Assembly (NCBI RefSeq): GCF_026672275.1 | Contig: NZ_JANQCD010000017.1 | Span: 1 to 64,000 of the forward strand | Source: Marinifilum sp. D737 | GTDB lineage: Bacteria; Bacteroidota; Bacteroidia; Bacteroidales; Marinifilaceae | Direction of reading: 5' to 3' | Length of the DNA stretch: 64,000 nt | Shown: piece after piece, positions 1 through 7,219 of the stretch | How positions within the stretch are numbered: the first letter of the stretch is position 1 | Layout: each line of letters begins with the position of its first letter | Position numbers and translations under genes: made by a program | The notes under the pieces: model-generated | The model's input: only the letters and a program-made list of their open reading frames with translations | Database searches by the model: none | Told to the model about the DNA's origin: nothing

Positions 1-61
1 CAGTTGGTAGAGCATAACCTTGCCAAGGTTAGGGTCGCGAGTTCGAGTCTCGTTTCTCGCT
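1..61 (+). tRNA. tRNA-Gly(GCC), 5' end cut off by the window
   Basis: This is the last 61 nt of a tRNA identical to the complete tRNA-Gly that follows. The anticodon loop reads CTTGCCAAG, giving anticodon GCC. The T-arm and the 3' acceptor strand ttctcgc plus discriminator t are present. By comparison with the next copy, 12 nt lie upstream of the window. No CCA is encoded. Confidence 0.95.
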
Positions 62-102
62 CAAAACGGTTTTTCTTTTCCGTTTCAATAAAAAAAGAAA
101 TT

Positions 103-175
103 GCGAGAATAGCTCAGTTGGTAGAGCATAACCTTGCCAAGGTTAGGGTCGCGAGTTCGAGTCTCGTTTCTCGCT
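103..175 (+). tRNA. tRNA-Gly(GCC)
   Basis: Complete 73-nt tRNA. The acceptor stem gcgagaa pairs with ttctcgc, the D-arm contains agctcagttggtagagc, the anticodon is GCC in loop TTGCCAA, and the T-loop is gttcgagtc. It is a tandem duplicate of the preceding tRNA with a 41-nt spacer, so the two are probably cotranscribed and share the terminator downstream. CCA is not encoded. Confidence 0.97.
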
Positions 176-231
176 CTTTTGAAGAGATTTCCTCTTAGGA
201 GGATGTTTTTACTGTACAAACTAGCATTATT

Positions 232-264
232 AAAGCTGCTTCATTTTTTGGAGCAGCTTTTTTT
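232..264 (+). terminator. Terminator of the tRNA-Gly operon
   Basis: A 9-bp perfect stem (aaagctgct / agcagcttt) closes an 11-nt loop and runs directly into a T-tract. It lies 57 nt after the second tRNA-Gly, as expected for an intrinsic terminator. Confidence 0.8.
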
Positions 265-580
265 CTGGAAAGTCTTGAAAAGTTTGAAAAGGTAGAAAAG
301 TTGTGAAATTCAATGGGGAATGTAATGATGCACTAAGGCATAGTTCTAATTTCACATTCGCACAATAACAAAATTACACTCCTGATAGCTATCGATACAC
401 GAAAACTTTCCTTTAAAGATTCGCCTGTTTTTGGCATAAATTCCCTCAAATCTGTTTGAAATATCCCGATATTCCTTCACGTATTTGTGTAAATTTCTGC
501 TCAAAACCAGATCAAACAGTGTCGAATTTCACATCGAACTCAGGTTAAAAGTAGGATGGGAGTTCATTTTTAAGCACAAA
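265..580. other. Intergenic stretch, no gene seen
   Basis: About 315 bp between the tRNA terminator and the terminator of the DUF3570 operon. It lies between two 3' ends. I see no convincing ORF, RNA gene or repeat here. Confidence 0.6.
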
Positions 581-610
581 AAAAGACTCCCTTCCGGAAG
601 TCTTTTCGAT
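581..610 (-). terminator. Terminator of the DUF3570 operon
   Basis: Read on the minus strand, an 11-bp stem (AAAAGACTTCC with GGGAGTCTTTT, one G-U pair) closes a GGAA loop and is followed by a T-run. It sits just past the stop of the DUF3570 gene, at the end of the four-gene minus-strand operon. Confidence 0.85.
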
Positions 611-617
611 ATATCAA

Positions 618-1904
618 TTAGAATGTGAATCCAAAATCAAGGCTCACTAGCCAGGCGTTTAATCCATCGCTTCTGTCGTAATAAGCTGTTCTTAGGCCTA
701 CACTTTTAAATTGGGCAACTTTTCCCTTTCTAAATGGCGATTTAAACTTCCCAATTCCCATAACAGGCGAATATTGAAAACCAACACCAAGTTTATAACT
801 GTCGAAATCCGAAAGATCGTAATCTGAAGTATAAAATTCAGGTGTGTTGGTAGCGCTTGCCTGACCGAATTCATAAAAATCATCAGCAGCAGTTTGAGTG
901 TGGTACCTGAAAAAAGGTGAAATAATGAATGATTGAGAAATCATCATTGGCAATTCAATGCTAGCTGTATGAGCTGATATTCCCCAGCTGTCGGTATAGA
1001 ATCGGTAGAATGTTTTTAAGCGTACAAAGTCACTCAAATAATAGTTCCAGCGCATAGAGATTGGAATTTTTAACCTGCTATCATCCAATTGCTCCACATG
1101 ACTTAATCCTTTTAAAGTAGCCATATCATCATTGATGTTTGCATCATCAAAGAATACTCTATGGAACGGTGTTGATAGTAATCCGCTTTGCGATACTACT
1201 TCGGCTGAAAACAAAGCTTGCAGTCTTTTGTTGATTACCTGAGAGTAGGACAGTCCAAATTTTAGAGTTGTTCTCACGTCATCTTTCAACCATTCAGTAC
1301 CGGTTCTTAATTCGGTTGGATAAAGTAAATTCCAGCTGTCGTTCATGAACAATGCATCAAGAGTTAGCGAACGGTTTTGATCCTCAGAATTGAAAGTGTA
1401 TGATCCACCAAAATTGAATGATGTAACATCGTATTCACTTGAGAATCCACCTAAAATACTGTATGCATTTCCTGATTTGGCTAAAGTGTGTGAGTAAGCC
1501 ATATTGATATGAGCTCTTGCATCTTTACTCGAAGCTGATGATTTATCAATATCAAAATAATCGATATTATCAGTTGATGCTGATGAATAGATGTCTACTC
1601 CAAAGTTTAAATCAAGAGCCGATAATGAATCCAAAGGAACATGAACCACAAAACTTGGCGCGATATTATCCAACTCTTCGGTTCCTATACCACCAGTAAC
1701 AGGTGAGTGATCTCCATCTTGTTCGTAATAGTTGAATAAGAAGTTCACTTCGGTATCTTTAAAATCTTCGGGTGATTTCTTAGTTTTTACCTTTTTGCGA
1801 CCATCTTCTTGTTTATCGTCGATACTGTTTTTATCGGTTTGAGAGAATCCTGTCATGCCAATTCCTAATAACAACAACAGGCTTAATAAAGCTTTTAATT
1901 GCAT
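618..1904 (-). CDS. DUF3570 outer-membrane beta-barrel protein
   Basis: 428-aa exported protein. It has a signal peptide with a hydrophobic run LLSLLLLLGIG ending near GFSQ, a Lys/Asp-rich linker, then many alternating hydrophobic/aromatic strands and a C-terminal aromatic residue (SLDFGFTF), as in outer-membrane barrels. The sequence fits the DUF3570 family, which is regularly found with DUF4266 and ApbE. Function is not established; a role in surface redox chemistry is inference from the neighbours. The ATG at 1904 is chosen over an in-frame TTG at 1910 because a strong Shine-Dalgarno GGGAGGAGG sits 6 nt upstream. That SD lies inside the last codons of the DUF4266 gene, so translation of the two is probably coupled. 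Confidence 0.85.
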   Translation of the reverse strand: MQLKALLSLLLLLGIGMTGFSQTDKNSIDDKQEDGRKKVKTKKSPEDFKDTEVNFLFNYYEQDGDHSPVTGGIGTEELDNIAPSFVVHVPLDSLSALDLNFGVDIYSSASTDNIDYFDIDKSSASSKDARAHINMAYSHTLAKSGNAYSILGGFSSEYDVTSFNFGGSYTFNSEDQNRSLTLDALFMNDSWNLLYPTELRTGTEWLKDDVRTTLKFGLSYSQVINKRLQALFSAEVVSQSGLLSTPFHRVFFDDANINDDMATLKGLSHVEQLDDSRLKIPISMRWNYYLSDFVRLKTFYRFYTDSWGISAHTASIELPMMISQSFIISPFFRYHTQTAADDFYEFGQASATNTPEFYTSDYDLSDFDSYKLGVGFQYSPVMGIGKFKSPFRKGKVAQFKSVGLRTAYYDRSDGLNAWLVSLDFGFTF

Positions 1905-2119
1905 CCGCAACCTCCTCCCGATTTTCCACCATTAGCACCAGCGGCACCTTCGCGGTACGCCTGGAAATTGGTTTCGTAAACTTCTAGTTTTTTTGCTTGC
2001 AATGCCATTTCAGCATCGTTAAGATATGCTTTTTGATATGCCGCCACCGAAACACAACTGTTCATGGCAACTACAGCAAGCAGTCCAAATAGCATTAATT
2101 TGATTTTTCTTTTACTCAT
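1895..2119 (-). CDS. DUF4266 small lipoprotein-like protein
   Basis: 74-aa protein. The N-terminus is KRKIKLMLFGLLAVVAMNSC, a lipobox-like signal with Cys near residue 22, so it is probably a lipoprotein. The middle is helical and charged (QAKKLEVYETNFQAYREG). The tail is Gly-rich and ends GGGCGCN, with two Cys. Family DUF4266; function unknown. It overlaps apbE upstream by 8 bp and the DUF3570 start downstream by 10 bp, so it sits tightly inside the operon. The Gly-Cys tail is encoded by the same bases that form the SD of the next gene. Confidence 0.85.
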   Translation of the reverse strand: MSKRKIKLMLFGLLAVVAMNSCVSVAAYQKAYLNDAEMALQAKKLEVYETNFQAYREGAAGANGGKSGGGCGCN

Positions 2120-3152
2120 TGAATTTTCCTATTTGAATTTGATGTGAGTTATTTTTATAGCTTGTTTTATGATATTCTAATTTTAAATTGGCAGAGGTAA
2201 GCATTTTCTGATCATCGGTAACCAAAATACATTCAATACCATTTAGTTTGTTGATTAATTGTAAGCCACTTTTTGCGCCTAATACAAAAACAGAAGTAGC
2301 AAGCGCGTCTGCCAATTCGGCATTCGGACAAATGATGGTAACGCTACTTAATCCACTTACCGGATAACCTGTTCTTGGATCAATAATGTGAGAATATCTT
2401 TTTCCGTCGAAGGAGACAAATTTCTCATAGTTTCCTGAGGTTACAACAGCGGTTTCTCCAATGCTTAGCCAGGAAAAAATCTTATCTTTTTCTTTGGGGT
2501 TTGATATTCCAATTTTCCAATCTTCGCCATCTTCATCTTTCCCCCAGGTAATCAAATCGCCCGAAGCATTTACCAAAGCACCGATTAATTCCATTTTCGA
2601 CATTACTTCGAGAGCTTTATTGGCCGCATATCCTTTACCGATTGCTCCAAAGCCAATTTTCATGCCTTTTTTCTTGAGAAAAACACTTGTATTCTCGTTG
2701 TCAAGGATAATGTCTTTGTAGTTTATTTTTGATACGGATTTTGCTACGCTGGCTGAATCTGGCATTTGAGTCATGCTGCCGTCGAATTTCCAGATTTTGT
2801 CCATTGATGCATAGCTAATATCAAAGGCACCATGCGTTAAATCAGATATTTTCTTACTTCTTCTGATTAGATTGAATAATTCACGATTTACCTGAACTGC
2901 CTTTATGCCTGCATTGCGAACAATTGCTGAAGTTTGTGAATTGGAATCCCAGGAAGAAATCAACTTTTCAATCCTTTTGATTTCATTTATTCCAGCTTCA
3001 ATTGCCTCATTTGCTTTTGTTGCATCCTCCGAAATTGCTGTAATTTCGAATCGGGAACCCATCAAAAGCAGAACCTTTTTGTGCGTTTTGTTTTGTCCGT
3101 TTGAGATGCAAGTCAGCCCAAGAAGAAGTGTTATTATCAGTAATCGTCTCAT
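2112..3152 (-). CDS. apbE: FAD:protein FMN transferase (ApbE family)
   Basis: 346-aa exported protein. ApbE enzymes move FMN from FAD onto a Ser/Thr of extracytoplasmic redox proteins, using Mg2+. An N-terminal signal peptide (LLIITLLLGLTCISNGQ) is present. Family motifs are visible in order: GFGAIGKGYAANKA (flavin-binding loop), VNASGDLITWG, ISNPKEKD, VVTSGNYEKF, YSHIIDPRTGYPV, and the metal-site region PNAELADALATSVFVLG. Length is usual for the family. It starts 4 bp after the thioredoxin stop. No obvious (S/T)GA(S/T) flavinylation target is visible in the neighbours, so its substrate may be encoded elsewhere. Confidence 0.93.
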   Translation of the reverse strand: MRRLLIITLLLGLTCISNGQNKTHKKVLLLMGSRFEITAISEDATKANEAIEAGINEIKRIEKLISSWDSNSQTSAIVRNAGIKAVQVNRELFNLIRRSKKISDLTHGAFDISYASMDKIWKFDGSMTQMPDSASVAKSVSKINYKDIILDNENTSVFLKKKGMKIGFGAIGKGYAANKALEVMSKMELIGALVNASGDLITWGKDEDGEDWKIGISNPKEKDKIFSWLSIGETAVVTSGNYEKFVSFDGKRYSHIIDPRTGYPVSGLSSVTIICPNAELADALATSVFVLGAKSGLQLINKLNGIECILVTDDQKMLTSANLKLEYHKTSYKNNSHQIQIGKFNE

Positions 3153-3156
3153 TCTA

Positions 3157-3594
3157 TTATTTTAAGAATGATTTGATGTGATCGATGTATTGATTGGGAT
3201 TAAGTTTTTTGTATCCGGTTTTTCCCAATACTTCGCCTTCTTTATTCAGAATTACAATGGTAGGAAACTGTCCTTTTTTGTTATACTTTTCGGCAAGGGC
3301 CTCGTTTATTTTAACTTGTTCTTTGCTTAGTTGGTTTTTCTTTGCACGAGGGAAATCAACATTTAATATGACAAGCTCATTTCTGGCAAAATCTTTAAAC
3401 TCATCTGTGTTTAAGATTGTTTTTTTAAGTATGATACACGATTTACACCAATCGGAACCAGAGAAGTTCATGAAAACAAATTTGTTTTCTTTTTTGGCTT
3501 GATCCAAAGCTTGGTTTAAATCATTTTGTGCTTGAATTTTATTTGTAGCAAATAATACCACAAACAGTAAAATCATTGATTTTGCAATGTTCAT
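3157..3594 (-). CDS. Exported thioredoxin-fold protein
   Basis: 145-aa protein with a signal peptide (SMILLFVVLFATNKIQA). A thioredoxin fold follows, with the redox motif SDWCKSC near residues 47-53 and the cis-proline segment FPTIVIL near residue 110. It is the first gene of the minus-strand operon with ApbE, DUF4266 and DUF3570, so it probably handles disulfides or reductant supply in the periplasm for that set. The exact role (oxidase, reductase or isomerase) cannot be told from sequence. Confidence 0.88.
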   Translation of the reverse strand: MNIAKSMILLFVVLFATNKIQAQNDLNQALDQAKKENKFVFMNFSGSDWCKSCIILKKTILNTDEFKDFARNELVILNVDFPRAKKNQLSKEQVKINEALAEKYNKKGQFPTIVILNKEGEVLGKTGYKKLNPNQYIDHIKSFLK

Positions 3595-3636
3595 TTTAGT
3601 TAATAGTTTTTTATTGTCAAAAAATAAATTCTAAAT

Positions 3637-3644
3637 CAAAACTA
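3637..3644 (-). promoter_or_regulatory. Possible -7 element of the thioredoxin-ApbE operon
   Basis: On the minus strand the octamer TAGTTTTG matches the Bacteroidota -7 consensus TAnnTTTG, about 42 nt before the ATG of the thioredoxin gene. No convincing TTTG -33 element is seen at the usual distance, so this is tentative. Confidence 0.35.
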
Positions 3645-3716
3645 TAAAAAAATACCTTGCAGTGTTTAATTGTTGTGTTAAAAGATGTATAAATCTAGAT
3701 ATTTGTACAGATGTGG

Positions 3717-4265
3717 TTAGAACTGGACTCCATTGTTGTGAAGTATGCTAATTACTTCATTGCCTAGTTGTGGTTTTACTGCTCTTAGCATTTGATTGAT
3801 TTTTTCATTTTCAATATCAGTTAAGCCAAGAATGATATAAGCTGAATTTCTATCTTCCGGTGCATCTTTAATCAATTCCAATAGAATGTTTGTTCCCGAA
3901 TGGAACTCTTTATTTGATAAAACAGAAAGATTAATGAAAAATTGACTGGCAGTTCGAACAATTTGCCCATCGGTCTCAACCTGAATGAAAGGAAACAAAG
4001 CCATAATCGCTTTCGGATTATTTTTTCTGATAACAGAGCTAAGGGCTGTAAGTAGTTTTGTTCGTTCCTCACTCGTAGTGTTTTCAATTAAATATTCAAA
4101 CATGCGAAACAGAACGGGAATAATATTTTTGTTGCGACTTTCACCGTATAAAAAGCAGGTTCTAAAAGCCATTACTTGCAATTCATTCTTATTCAATTCA
4201 TCCCATTTATCTGCTTGCAATGCGATTTTATCTAAATAGGAGTAGTCCTTTTTCTGAGTAGCCAT
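3717..4265 (-). CDS. Unknown alpha-helical protein, HEAT/ARM-like
   Basis: 182-aa soluble protein without signal peptide or membrane segment. It is made of amphipathic helices in pairs, for example NIIPVLFRMFEYLIEN, RTKLLTALSSVIRKNNP and IMALFPFIQVETDGQIVRTA, spaced as in HEAT/ARM-type repeats. I do not recognise a named family. It is separate from the ApbE operon upstream (about 120 bp gap holding that operon's promoter), and tRNA-Leu follows on the other side. No function is assigned. Confidence 0.75.
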   Translation of the reverse strand: MATQKKDYSYLDKIALQADKWDELNKNELQVMAFRTCFLYGESRNKNIIPVLFRMFEYLIENTTSEERTKLLTALSSVIRKNNPKAIMALFPFIQVETDGQIVRTASQFFINLSVLSNKEFHSGTNILLELIKDAPEDRNSAYIILGLTDIENEKINQMLRAVKPQLGNEVISILHNNGVQF

Positions 4266-4407
4266 ATCGAAATTTTTATTTGCGCAAAGATATAAACATG
4301 AAAGTATTCTCCAATACGCAAGTTAGCAGAATTAATTGGATGCTTTTATTTGTATGGCATTAAAAATCTTTTGCAATTATTTCTTTTTTGTTAATTTTGC
4401 TTGCCTT

Positions 4408-4491
4408 GCCCAAGTGCTGGAATTGGTAGACAGGCATGGTTGAGGGCCATGTGTCCGATTGGGCGTGCGGGTTCGACTCCCGCCTTGGGCA
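4408..4491 (+). tRNA. tRNA-Leu(GAG)
   Basis: 84-nt class II tRNA. The acceptor stem gcccaag pairs with cttgggc with discriminator a. The anticodon loop TTGAGGG between ATGG/CCAT gives GAG (Leu). A long variable arm (tgtccgattgggcgt region) and T-loop gttcgactc are present. The bases after the discriminator are cct, so CCA is not encoded. The decayed integrase downstream suggests this tRNA was once an integration site. Confidence 0.95.
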
Positions 4492-4515
4492 CCTTTGTTA
4501 AGCACGATAGAAACT

Positions 4516-4552
4516 AAATGCACTTATTTTCATTGAAATAAGTGCATTTTTG
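4516..4552 (+). terminator. Terminator after tRNA-Leu
   Basis: A perfect 14-bp stem (aaatgcacttattt / aaataagtgcattt) with a 6-nt loop, followed by TTT, 24 nt past the tRNA. Confidence 0.8.
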
Positions 4553-4999
4553 TTTTTGAAAATGTCAATGAAAGCATTTAAAATGCATATTTAGGAGGGA
4601 TCATTTCGAGACCACACCAAAATTTCACAATCTTGATTTCTTCTGCTTAACTGGCTGATGCGAATTGGTCGCATTTGATATTCTCTAAATGAAACATGTT
4701 GCGTAATTTTCACATGCAAATTTCCATGTATTTTGGTGTTAGATTCATCATTGATTATGAGAATGCTTCTGATATAAAAAGTAGAATATTTAAGCTTGCT
4801 AAAGGAAGGTATGTAGGTAGTGTAAGTGTTTTTAATTATTACCTGGATAGTATAAGACAAACTACATAAAAGTTTTTCATGGAAACTTAAAAGTAGTTTA
4901 AGTCATCGAAAGGTAGAGTGGAAGAGTTTGTTAATTCGAATACAAAATCAATGATTTCCCAGTGGGAAAGATCAATTACCACTTTCCGGATAAGTTCGA
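4553..4999. other. Decayed stretch before the integrase remnant
   Basis: No intact gene. Plus-strand translation gives short broken reading frames with stops. Position suggests this was the N-terminal half of the recombinase or other island DNA, but no motif is preserved well enough to say so. Confidence 0.4.
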
Positions 5000-5649
5000 T
5001 TGTTACTTAAAGTTCATCAAAATACCGCATGGAACTATCACAAGCATTTAATGCGAATTTTAAATTTAGTCATATTCTTAGAGTATATGGAGAAGAATCC
5101 ATATGGCAAGTATAAGGTTAGATTGGATCCTACCAAAAGACTCGATATGGTGAAAAATATATTTTTTTGCCTGTTATACAGGATGCTTGTATTCAGATAT
5201 TTTCAAACTACACCATAGGCATTTGGCTATTGGTGATGATGGAAATGAATGCCTGGTAGCTGACAGAAACAGGAAGGATACGAGATGTAGAATCCCATTG
5301 TTACCAAAAGCAAAAGAGATCTTGGAATCGTTTCAAGAGGATTCATCCATTTCCGGAACTGGGAGATTGCTTCCCGTTATATCCAATCAGAGGTTGAATG
5401 GTTATTTGAAATAAATTGCTGACACATGCAATCGATAAAAATGTAAGCATGCATATGGCTTGTCACACTTTTGCAACTTCAGTTACTTTATCAAATGAAG
5501 TTCCTATTGAAACAGTATCAAAGATTTTAGGGCATACTTCTTTGAAGACAACTCAAATTTACGCCAGGATTTTAGATAAGAAGATCTCTGATGATATGAG
5601 TGATTTGCAGAAAAAGTTAGAGGAAAAAAGGAAATCTAAAGATATTTAA
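5000..5649 (+). pseudogene. Degenerate tyrosine recombinase (integrase)
   Basis: Fragments of a Bacteroidota-type tyrosine recombinase in three frames. The core-binding piece ends in NYHKHLMRILNLV and KNPYGKYKVRLDPTKR (about 5000-5150). The next fragment contains DRNRKDTRCRIPLLPKAKEI (about 5187-5414). The last contains HMACHTFATS, ILGHTSLKTTQIYARI and an intact nucleophile Tyr (5416-5649). The frames are broken by stops and frameshifts. The usual HxxR catalytic box reads HMAC, so the Arg is lost as well. The Arg I region is not recoverable. Lying about 500 bp past tRNA-Leu, it is best read as the scar of a tRNA-targeted element. Confidence 0.85.
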
Positions 5650-5962
5650 AAAGTATAGCGTATGGTAAAATGTTAATTAGATGTGATTCAAGGAATTCAG
5701 GTTTTTCTAAAATACTTGTAAAAGCAACTTGCTTTTAGAATATATATCATTATCATATCAATAATTCATGTATAATTGCTAAATTGGAAATCCATTTGAT
5801 TATCCAGATAGTTTGAAGTTAATACTAGGATTTGTTTTGTTGGATTTCGTGATTTTATTTTGAACGAAGTAGGGGGTGGTTTTTGAGAGTTGTTTATTTG
5901 GATAATTGAACGGGGTTTTGAATAAAAATGATCATATAACTTACGGTACCATTAACAAAAAA
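5650..5962. other. Intergenic region upstream of the peptidase-AAA-cas6 operon
   Basis: AT-rich, without a convincing gene. It must carry the promoter of the plus-strand operon beginning at 5963. TTTG-containing segments occur around 5830-5865, but no clean -33/-7 pair can be defended. Confidence 0.4.
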
Positions 5963-7219
5963 ATGAATTACGAAAAAATTCGAATTCCTCTGGAAATTGC
6001 CTTAGGACAAGAGTTGAATGAGCTGATACAGGGCGATATTGTTGAACAAGTCATCAAAGAAGCTCAAATAGAAAAAATAGAAAACAACTGGAAGTATATT
6101 CTCGAAGGACACTCTTTTAAATTGGGACCTCAAATGGCACCAGACTTATATAGCCTATGTAGGAACGTGCAGGAAGAATTGCAGTTTGATGAGCCCATAG
6201 ACTTTTACATTACCAATTCTGCGGAACTCAATGCTTTTTCTTTGGCTCGTAGTCATGATGATACCAACCACATTATCAATCTGAATTCTGCTTTGGTAGA
6301 GAAATTTGATAATGATGAGTTGCGTTTTGTAATAGGACATGAAATAGGTCATTTGATTAGTGGAAATGCGCGTATTGCCATGTTGGTGCAGTTTGTGTAT
6401 CCTCCCGAATTGAATATGCCTTTAATGTTGCGTCACAAACTCAATTTGTGGCACAAGGTATCGGAACTAACGGCGGATCGTTTTGGATATTTGGTATGTA
6501 AGAATGCCGAGAAAACACTCAGTAGTTTTTTCAAATTGTCATCAGGATTATCATCGAAAAGAGTAATGTTTAATCCTGTGCAGTATAGTCAAGAGAATGA
6601 AAAAACACTGGCTTACTTTAAGGATAATGCCAGGACAGATATCTTATCTCATCCCATAAACCCCATAAGGGTAAAAGCCATTGAATTGTTTGCAAAATCG
6701 CAGACTTATGCAGAAAAAGGACTATTGGGTGGTGATGATGAAATTCTGGATTCGGAAATGGACGAACTGATTGGTATCCTGATCAAAACGGGAAATTCCA
6801 ATATCGACTATCATCGCAAAATATTTATAGCAACAGCTGGAATCATATTGGCACAGGTTGATAATGTGATTAATGAGGATGAGTACAAGGAAATTATTAT
6901 GGCCTTGTCGGAGTTTAGCATGTTTCCTAAAGAGTTTATGTTTGATATTGCCCAAAAGGATGTGGTACGATTCTGTAATCAGGCCATTACAGAAATTTTG
7001 GAGATTAACCCTTCTGAAAAATATGCACTGATCGATTTTATTATTCGAATTGCACTTTCGGATCACGATATTTTTAAAGGCGAATTGGATCTGATTTATC
7101 ATTTTGGTGAAAACCTTAGAATGTCGAAAAAAGAGGTGGCTCAAATCATTGCTACAAGTATTCAGAAGCACTATGTTCCCAATATTTTTAAACCATTAGA
7201 AAATACAAGTGAGAGATGA
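5963..7219 (+). CDS. M48-type zinc metallopeptidase with TerB-like C-terminal domain
   Basis: 418 aa from the ATG at 5963; an in-frame TTG at 5906 would add 19 poor residues. The zinc-peptidase site is complete: FVIGHEIGHL (HEXXH, about residues 126-130) and SELTADRFG with the third-ligand Glu near residue 168, as in M48 peptidases. There are no clear membrane helices, unlike HtpX or Ste24, so a soluble form is likely. The C-terminal third is all-helical and acidic (YALIDFIIRIALSDHDIFKG) and resembles TerB-like domains. Its stop overlaps the AAA+ start by 4 bp (ATGA), and cas6 follows, so all three probably form one operon. A role as a defence-associated peptidase is inference. Confidence 0.85.
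   Translation: MNYEKIRIPLEIALGQELNELIQGDIVEQVIKEAQIEKIENNWKYILEGHSFKLGPQMAPDLYSLCRNVQEELQFDEPIDFYITNSAELNAFSLARSHDDTNHIINLNSALVEKFDNDELRFVIGHEIGHLISGNARIAMLVQFVYPPELNMPLMLRHKLNLWHKVSELTADRFGYLVCKNAEKTLSSFFKLSSGLSSKRVMFNPVQYSQENEKTLAYFKDNARTDILSHPINPIRVKAIELFAKSQTYAEKGLLGGDDEILDSEMDELIGILIKTGNSNIDYHRKIFIATAGIILAQVDNVINEDEYKEIIMALSEFSMFPKEFMFDIAQKDVVRFCNQAITEILEINPSEKYALIDFIIRIALSDHDIFKGELDLIYHFGENLRMSKKEVAQIIATSIQKHYVPNIFKPLENTSER

Noticed and set aside
4-198. 64-aa open frame with an internal repeat at the left edge
   Set aside because: It is a translation through the two tandem tRNA-Gly genes.
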